NCBI GenBank assembly: GCA_017453605.1
Contig: JAFTEP010000301.1
Location: forward strand, 1 to 10,729
Reading direction: 5' to 3'
From: Clostridia bacterium
GTDB taxonomy: Bacteria; Bacillota; Clostridia; Oscillospirales; SIG627
Length of the DNA: 10,729 bases
Shown: piece after piece, positions 6,801 to 10,729 of the stretch
How the letters are laid out: the number at the start of each line of letters is the position of its first letter
Position numbering within the stretch: position 1 is the first letter of the stretch
The notes under the pieces: generated by a model
Told to the model about the DNA's origin: nothing
The model's database searches: none
What the model saw: only the letters and a program-made list of their open reading frames with translations
Program-made: the position numbers and the translations under genes

Positions 6801-7420
6801 CGCTCGACGCGAGATTTACCTCTCCCGAAGCATCGAGAAAAAGCGTCTGGGTCCTCGGGCAGATCGCCGCAAGATCGGAAAAGAAGACAAAGAGCGGTCA
6901 GCTGATGTGCTTCTGCCGCTTCGAGGACAACGTCTCTTCGGCGGAGCTTGTGATCTTCCCTGGAGTGTATATGAAATATTCCTCTCTGGTCGAGATCGGA
7001 AGGGTGCTTTTGGTGAGGGCGTTCGTTCAGATCGAGGAGGACGGAGTCAAGCTGAACGTGCAGGAAATAGTTTCTCCCGTCGGCGACGCGGATTTCGTCC
7101 CGGAAAGCGTTCCCGCGCCCCGTCAAACCGCGCCTTCTCAGAGCGCGAAAGCTCCTCAGACGGCGGCGCAGAGCGATCCAAACGGTAAATTATTTGTAAA
7201 ACCTAAGAAACTCTACTTGCGTTTTTCCTCAAAAGAGGATAAAATGATTGCGCGAGCGGGAGCTTTGATAGATATTCTCGACGGGAACGTGCCCGTGCTC
7301 TACTACTTCAGCGACGAGAAAAAATATTATCCGAAGCCCGGGTCGGGCGCGCAGGACGGCGAATTTCTTTTGTCGAGGCTGAAAAAAATGCTCGGCGGCG
7401 AGAACGCGGTCCTGAAATAG
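3857..7420 (+). CDS. dnaE: DNA polymerase III alpha subunit, DnaE type
   Basis: This is a C-family replicative polymerase of 1187 residues from the GTG at 3857. That start is chosen because GGGAG precedes it, because the dnaE promoter lies inside any longer frame, and because RDFVHLHLHTEYSLLDGA is the usual N-terminus. The PHP domain (about 1-215) keeps its metal-site motifs: HLHLH (6-10), ITDHG (39-43), GCEMY (65-69), H88, EMQNHG (174-179) and NDVH (205-208). The polymerase core has GPGRGSGAGS (360-369), PDFDIDF with catalytic-type D404 and D406, and D554 in FDFLGLRDLT; TGMFQIESAGM starts at 600. An OB-fold spans about 997-1072 (VWVLGQIAARSEKKTKSGQ...). An Ala/Pro/Gln linker (about 1083-1110) joins a small C-terminal domain. 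No DEDD exonuclease domain is present, so this is not PolC. Clostridia usually carry PolC as well; DnaE may then extend primers or act in repair, which is inference. It is the first gene of an apparent dnaE-pbp-tadA transcription unit. Confidence 0.96.
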   Translation: MRDFVHLHLHTEYSLLDGACRIDRLFGRAKELRQKSVAITDHGVMYGAVDFFKAAKKNGIKPIIGCEMYVSPRELSDKDVTFDKSPDHLILLCKNETGYKNLIKLVTVSFTEGFYFKPRISLSLLQQHSEGLICLSACLAGRIPKLILEGNVREAELYARTLEGIFGKGNFFLEMQNHGYREDLTVNSALKEMSKKLSIPLVATNDVHYLEKRDAASQSVLTCIQTNTQFDGKNPLGFETDEFYLKSGDEMEELFSDTPEALENTVKIAEACDFSFDFSSRHLPKFDSGEKSCPEILKEKTFEGFERLKSRGLIPEEREEEYLKRIEYELEVIIRMGFSDYFLIVWDFVDFAKKHDIPVGPGRGSGAGSLVAYCLSITEIDPIKYSLLFERFLNPQRVSMPDFDIDFCYIRRREVIDYVAKKYGEDRVCQIVTFNTLAAKAAIRDVGRVLGVPYQTVDEAARLIPDGRFSGLKEAFENKPELRRLCEKSPDVQKILEYAAAIEGLPRHASVHAAGIVITDRPLEEYVPLAVNTGTLVTQYPKDTVADIGLLKFDFLGLRDLTAMSDTVELIKKKDPSFDLALIPQDDEKVFREICAGHVTGMFQIESAGMKNLMMRMRPKTLDDIQAAIALFRPGPMSSIPKYIENRGGAAAQYDDERLEKILSVTHGCILYQEQVMQIFQALAGYSYGMADIVRRAISHKEKSVLEAEKTAFLYGKKDEKGNVLCEGALKRGVKKETAEKIFADMADFANYAFNKSHAAAYALFTYRTAYLKCRYPAEYMTSLINAQQGSDKFAAYISECQRMKIRVLGPDVNESVSGFSVGENGIRFGLSAVKNVGEGFVRELVEERKSFGQFSDFENFVKRMRSRGLNKKMLESLIFSGAFDGFGVFRSRLAAVCEKAIDVYASGAGGVIKGQLDLFSDPEVKHEESALAYPAINELPPDRLAALEKSVCGFCFSGNALALYSRHAESLGAVTPSGIDPLDARFTSPEASRKSVWVLGQIAARSEKKTKSGQLMCFCRFEDNVSSAELVIFPGVYMKYSSLVEIGRVLLVRAFVQIEEDGVKLNVQEIVSPVGDADFVPESVPAPRQTAPSQSAKAPQTAAQSDPNGKLFVKPKKLYLRFSSKEDKMIARAGALIDILDGNVPVLYYFSDEKKYYPKPGSGAQDGEFLLSRLKKMLGGENAVLK
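7217..7245 (+). promoter_or_regulatory. Possible internal promoter near the end of dnaE
   Basis: TTGCGT (7217-7222), a 17-base spacer and TAAAAT (7240-7245) lie in a locally AT-rich stretch (about 7183-7250) that contrasts with the GC-rich rest of dnaE. The -35 box is a poor match. It could supply extra transcription of the penicillin-binding protein and tadA genes. Confidence 0.25.
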
Positions 7421-7445
7421 CCCAATAGATTTTTAAGGAGAAAAA

Positions 7446-9959
7446 ATGGCGCTCAGAGACAACAAAGCTTTCAGAGTGATCTCAAGGATAGTCAAAACGC
7501 TTTCCAAATACGTCGGAAAAATCGTGACGTATATCTTGAACGTCTTCCTGACGCTCCTTCTCATCGCGGTCATTTCCGGCTCGATAATGGCGGCGGCGAT
7601 GGTCATTTACGTCACCACTTATATCGACGGCGATTTCGACATCGAAAACCTCAAATTCGAATCAAACCTCTCGACCTCCCTCTACTACGCCGACGGCGTC
7701 GACGAGACCGGGAGCACGAACTGGATCGAGCTCGAGGAGGACAGGCTTTCGGGATCCGAGAACAGGATCTGGGTCGACTACGACCACATCCCGAAAAATC
7801 TCATCAACGCGTTCGTTTCGATCGAGGACAAGAGGTTCTTCGATCACAACGGCATCGACCTGAGAAGGTTCGGCGGCGCCGTTCTGAGCTTCGCGACGGG
7901 AAACGTCTCCTACGGAGCCTCGACCATCACTCAGCAGCTTATAAAAAACGTCACCAACGACAAGGACGTGACGCTTCAGAGAAAGATAACCGAGATCTTC
8001 CGCGCGATGAGCTTAGAGTCGAAAAAGAGCAAGGAAGAGATCCTTGAAATGTATCTGAACACGATCTATCTGTCGCACGGCTGCTACGGAGTGCAGTCCG
8101 CTGCTTACAGATATTTCGGCAAGGACGTCAGCCAGCTCACCCTCGTCGAGTGCGCGGCTCTGGCGGGCATCACGCAGTATCCGTCCAAGTGGGATCCGAT
8201 CCTCAATCCCGATCTCAACAAGGAGCGCCGTCACGCGGTGCTGGTCGAAATGCACAACAACGGATATATCAACTACGACCAGTATCACGAGGCGAACGAA
8301 GCGGAGCTTGTGATAGCGGACGAGACCGTCGAATACGTCGAGAAGATCCACAACTATTATATCAACCAGGTCATGAACGACGTGACGGGCGACCTCGAGA
8401 AGAATCTCGGGATGACCCACGAAATGGCGACGAGGATGCTCTTCTCGGGCGGTCTCAAGATATACACGGCGATGAACAAATCCGTTCAGGACGAGCTGGA
8501 GAGAGTCTTCGAGAACGAGGAGTTCTTCGAGCTCGTTTCGGGCGTCCAGCCTCAGGCGGCGATGACGGTTATCGACAACGAGACCGGGAACGTCGCGGGA
8601 CTGATAGGAGGCATCGGCAAGCAGACGGTCTCGAGAGGTCTCAACCGCGCCGTAGACTCGTTCAGACAGCCGGGTTCGGCGATAAAGCCGCTCTCGGTAT
8701 ATTCGATCGCGCTCGACAACGGATATATCTCCTTCGGTTCGTCGCTCGACGACGTCCCGTACCAGTACAACAAGAGCATGGGAAGGATGTGGCCGAGGAA
8801 CACCCCCGCGGGATACGAGGGCCACGTCACTCTTGAATACGCGATCTACAAATCGAAAAACACCACGGCGGTCCTGCTTCTCGACAAGCTGACTCCCCAG
8901 CTTTCGTACCGCTTCCTGACGGATAAGTTCGGGATCACGTCTCTTGTGCAGCAGGATATAAACCTTTCGTCCCTGGCGCTCGGCGGTCTCACGAACGGAG
9001 TCAGCACCTATCAGATGGCGGCCGCCTACGCGACCTTCCCGGGCAACGGCATATACAAGGCTCCGAGGACCTATCTCTACGTCGAGGACAGCACGGGAGA
9101 GATAATCCTGAACAATCTTCCCAAGACGAAGGTCATACTCTCCGCTGACACCGCGAACACGATGAATATGCTCCTGCAGAGCGTCGTCGACGACGGTACC
9201 GGTAAATCGCTCACCTTCACCAAGGACATAGATCACGGCGGCAAGACCGGAACCACCAACGACGAAAAGGACCTCTATTTCGTGGGCTACACGCCGTACT
9301 ACACCTCGGCGGTATGGGTCGGATACGATATGCCCAAGAGCATGAGCAACTATATCTCGAGATTCAGGGACAAGACAGGACAGACTCCGGCTCTGTATCT
9401 CTGGGACACCGTCAACAAGGCGATCCACAGCAAGTTTTTGACCGACCACAAGGAGAACGGCGTTCCGCTCAAGAGCTTCCAGGGACAGAAAGCCCTGATC
9501 CTGGCGGAATACTGCCGCGATTCGGGGATGCTCGCGACGGACGCCTGCCGCAACGCGATCAACGGAGACAGGACCGTCAAGGGCTACTTCACGGAGGCTT
9601 CCCTGCCCCGCGGCACCTGCGACAAGCACGTCGTGGTCGACTGGTGCGCCGATACCCGCAGCATCGCAGGACCGAACTGCACGAACACAAGAAGGGTCGC
9701 GTTCTTGAAGATCAATATGTCGGAAAGATACTTCACAAAATCCGTGAGGGTATCCGACGCACAGTACACCTGGATCGACCTGCCCTCGAACTACGTCTAT
9801 CCGTCTTCGACCTCTGATCCAATATATATCAATCTCTATCCCGAGAACCGCTATCCGGGCTCCTCGTCCTCGAGCAGCAGACCCGCCAACAGCTACTGTT
9901 CGGAGCACAATCCGACCTTGACCGACGCATATCTTGCGTGGTCGCGCCCGACGGTATGA
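7446..9959 (+). CDS. Class A penicillin-binding protein (PBP1A-type, glycosyltransferase plus transpeptidase)
   Basis: This bifunctional enzyme polymerises lipid II into glycan strands and cross-links the stem peptides outside the cell membrane. The 837-residue product has a short cytoplasmic N-terminus and one membrane anchor (about 29-57). A GT51 glycosyltransferase domain follows, with the EDKRFFDH motif at 127-134 (catalytic-type E127), GASTITQQLIKN (157-168), RKITEIFRAMSLE (179-191) and LNTIYLSHGCYGVQSAA (204-220). The transpeptidase domain has all three penicillin-binding motifs: S411-A-I-K414 in RQPGSAIKP, S470-K-N472, and K600-T-G602. The extracytoplasmic C-terminus has cysteines at 690, 701, 725, 734, 745 and 818, then a serine-rich stretch (806-811). 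The ATG has AAGGAG five bases upstream and sits 25 bases after the dnaE stop. Co-transcription with dnaE is likely. The gene may be called pbpA, ponA or mrcA in different genomes, so no symbol is given. Confidence 0.95.
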   Translation: MALRDNKAFRVISRIVKTLSKYVGKIVTYILNVFLTLLLIAVISGSIMAAAMVIYVTTYIDGDFDIENLKFESNLSTSLYYADGVDETGSTNWIELEEDRLSGSENRIWVDYDHIPKNLINAFVSIEDKRFFDHNGIDLRRFGGAVLSFATGNVSYGASTITQQLIKNVTNDKDVTLQRKITEIFRAMSLESKKSKEEILEMYLNTIYLSHGCYGVQSAAYRYFGKDVSQLTLVECAALAGITQYPSKWDPILNPDLNKERRHAVLVEMHNNGYINYDQYHEANEAELVIADETVEYVEKIHNYYINQVMNDVTGDLEKNLGMTHEMATRMLFSGGLKIYTAMNKSVQDELERVFENEEFFELVSGVQPQAAMTVIDNETGNVAGLIGGIGKQTVSRGLNRAVDSFRQPGSAIKPLSVYSIALDNGYISFGSSLDDVPYQYNKSMGRMWPRNTPAGYEGHVTLEYAIYKSKNTTAVLLLDKLTPQLSYRFLTDKFGITSLVQQDINLSSLALGGLTNGVSTYQMAAAYATFPGNGIYKAPRTYLYVEDSTGEIILNNLPKTKVILSADTANTMNMLLQSVVDDGTGKSLTFTKDIDHGGKTGTTNDEKDLYFVGYTPYYTSAVWVGYDMPKSMSNYISRFRDKTGQTPALYLWDTVNKAIHSKFLTDHKENGVPLKSFQGQKALILAEYCRDSGMLATDACRNAINGDRTVKGYFTEASLPRGTCDKHVVVDWCADTRSIAGPNCTNTRRVAFLKINMSERYFTKSVRVSDAQYTWIDLPSNYVYPSSTSDPIYINLYPENRYPGSSSSSSRPANSYCSEHNPTLTDAYLAWSRPTV

Positions 9960-9966
9960 AAAGGCC

Positions 9967-10464
9967 GTGAAAAAGTTCGTTGCGGACGCGCCGGCGCCGG
10001 ATGAAAACGCGAAGCGCCGCTTCATGTCGCTGGCGCTCGAACAGGCCCGTCTGTGCTTAGAAAGCGGCGACGTCCCGGTCGGAGCCGCCGTCGTCAGGCG
10101 CGGGGAAATCGTCGCCGTAGGCCGGAACACCCGCGAGAAGGACCTGAACGCGCTCTGCCACGCGGAGACCGAGGCGATCCGCGCCGCCTGCGAAAAGCTG
10201 AAAGGCTGGCGGCTCTGGGAATGCGATCTCTACGTCACGCTCGAGCCCTGCGCGATGTGCGCCGGAGCGATAGTGAACGCGAGGATAAAGAGGGTCTTTT
10301 TCGGCGCAAAGGATCCGAAAGCAGGAGCTTTCGGCGGAAAATTCGACATCAATTCTCTGGGGCTCGCCCACAGACCCGAGGTCGAGGGCGGACTCATGGA
10401 AAAAGAAGCCTCCGGGCTTCTCGAAGACTTCTTTGCCGCGCTCAGAGGCAGAACGGAAAAATAA
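9967..10464 (+). CDS. tadA: tRNA-specific adenosine-34 deaminase TadA
   Basis: TadA deaminates A34 to inosine in the anticodon of tRNA-Arg(ACG), letting one tRNA read three Arg codons. It is a cytidine-deaminase-fold zinc enzyme acting as a dimer in the cytoplasm. With the GTG at 9967 the product is 165 residues. The zinc/catalytic motifs are HAETEA (H65, E67) and EPCAMCAGAI (C95, C98). The tail, FGAKDPKAGAFGG ... AHRPEVEGGL ... LLEDFFAALR, matches TadA better than guanine or riboflavin-pathway deaminases. The start is uncertain. TTG 9934 overlaps the upstream gene by 26 bases. GTG 9967 follows its stop by seven bases but has AAAAGG only two bases away. ATG 10024 gives 146 residues and begins where typical TadA proteins have their first helix (MSLALEQARLCLESGDVPVG). 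It is probably the last gene of the dnaE-pbp-tadA unit and ends just before a terminator. Confidence 0.92.
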   Translation: MKKFVADAPAPDENAKRRFMSLALEQARLCLESGDVPVGAAVVRRGEIVAVGRNTREKDLNALCHAETEAIRAACEKLKGWRLWECDLYVTLEPCAMCAGAIVNARIKRVFFGAKDPKAGAFGGKFDINSLGLAHRPEVEGGLMEKEASGLLEDFFAALRGRTEK

Positions 10465-10469
10465 AAAAA

Positions 10470-10498
10470 CAGGCTGACGAAAATCAGCCTGATTTTTT
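10470..10498. terminator. Bidirectional intrinsic terminator between tadA and rpmB
   Basis: CAGGCTGA (10470-10477) and TCAGCCTG (10484-10491) form an eight-base-pair stem with a six-base loop. On the plus strand it is followed by ATTTTTT, six bases after the tadA stop. On the minus strand the stem is followed by seven T residues, giving an equally good terminator for rpmB, whose stop lies about 20 bases away. Confidence 0.92.
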
Positions 10499-10518
10499 AA
10501 TGCGTCAAAAAACTCCGT

Positions 10519-10707
10519 TCAGACAGCTCTCTGGATCTTGCCGGAACGCAGGCAGCGGGAGCAAACATAAACTCTCGCGGGCGCGCCGTTGACGAGCGCC
10601 TTGACCTTTCTCACGTTGGGCTTCCAGGTCCTGTTGGTCTTTCTATTGGAGTGACTGACCTTCAGACCGAAGGTCACGCTCTTGCCGCAAATCTCGCACT
10701 TTGCCAT
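10519..10707 (-). CDS. rpmB: 50S ribosomal protein L28
   Basis: The 62-residue protein is complete and of normal length for L28, a structural protein of the large ribosomal subunit. The N-terminal AKCEICGKSVTFGLKVSHS and the internal NRTWKPNVRKVKA are family signatures. Two cysteine pairs (C4/C7 and C49/C52 in VCSRCLRSGKI) form the zinc ribbon of the zinc-binding form; in many bacteria a cysteine-free paralogue replaces this form under zinc limitation. The ATG at 10705-10707 is preceded by AGGAGGTG with eight bases between AGGAGG and the start. Its promoter lies outside the window. It is convergent with tadA and shares its terminator. Confidence 0.97.
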   Translation of the reverse strand: MAKCEICGKSVTFGLKVSHSNRKTNRTWKPNVRKVKALVNGAPARVYVCSRCLRSGKIQRAV

Positions 10708-10713
10708 ATCTTA

Positions 10714-10721
10714 CACCTCCT
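10714..10721 (-). promoter_or_regulatory. Consensus Shine-Dalgarno of rpmB
   Basis: The minus strand reads AGGAGGTG, a near-perfect match to the 16S rRNA tail and the strongest ribosome binding site in the window, as expected for a ribosomal protein gene. Confidence 0.85.
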
Positions 10722-10729
10722 GAAAAGAG

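Noticed and set aside
6175..7188. A 337-codon plus-strand open frame overlapping dnaE in another frame
   Set aside because: Its composition is almost entirely Arg, Gly, Glu and Ser, typical of a frame-shifted reading of GC-rich DNA, and it overlaps the conserved OB-fold region of dnaE.
8013..10130. A 705-codon open frame on the minus strand opposite the penicillin-binding protein and tadA genes
   Set aside because: It is antisense to genes with intact catalytic motifs, crosses their junction, is arginine/valine-rich with no recognisable domain and has no ribosome binding site. Long antisense frames are expected in GC-rich coding DNA.

Overview
The window looks like chromosomal DNA of an anaerobic, GC-rich member of the Clostridia, probably a gut or rumen Oscillospirales/Christensenellales-type organism. 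This is inferred from four things: a type I dockerin at the end of the first gene, a DUF5685-type protein beside a J-domain protein (I recall both as clostridial), a PHP-containing DnaE, and AGGAGG-type ribosome binding sites with frequent TTG/GTG starts. Genes are densely packed. The longest gaps are about 170 bases, and each is explained by a terminator or a divergent promoter region. I see no rRNA, tRNA, CRISPR array, insertion sequence or phage gene.

Layout. (1) Bases 1-410 carry the 3' end of a secreted protein ending in a type I dockerin. It is followed by a strong hairpin (451-489) that also lies just past the end of the next, convergent operon. (2) Bases 579-3684, minus strand, hold a tightly packed operon. 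In transcription order it encodes a DUF5685-family protein, a J-domain/TPR protein with a cysteine-rich tail, a small polytopic membrane protein, and a lipoate-protein ligase. The last three genes are 3-4 bases apart. (3) Bases 3685-3856 are an AT-rich divergent promoter region. (4) Bases 3857-10464, plus strand, encode DNA polymerase III alpha (DnaE), a class A penicillin-binding protein and the tRNA adenosine deaminase TadA. A bidirectional terminator (10470-10498) follows. (5) Bases 10519-10707, minus strand, encode ribosomal protein L28 with a complete ribosome binding site.

The plus-strand genes are housekeeping: replication, peptidoglycan synthesis and tRNA wobble editing. The part most likely to hold undescribed biology is the minus-strand operon. 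DUF5685 has two aspartate-rich motifs that resemble helical isoprenoid synthases. Its J-protein partner ends in ten cysteines within 28 residues. The membrane protein next to lplA could be the substrate-binding subunit of a lipoate importer. These three readings are inferences from motifs and gene order. The enzyme and ribosomal protein calls rest on intact diagnostic motifs.
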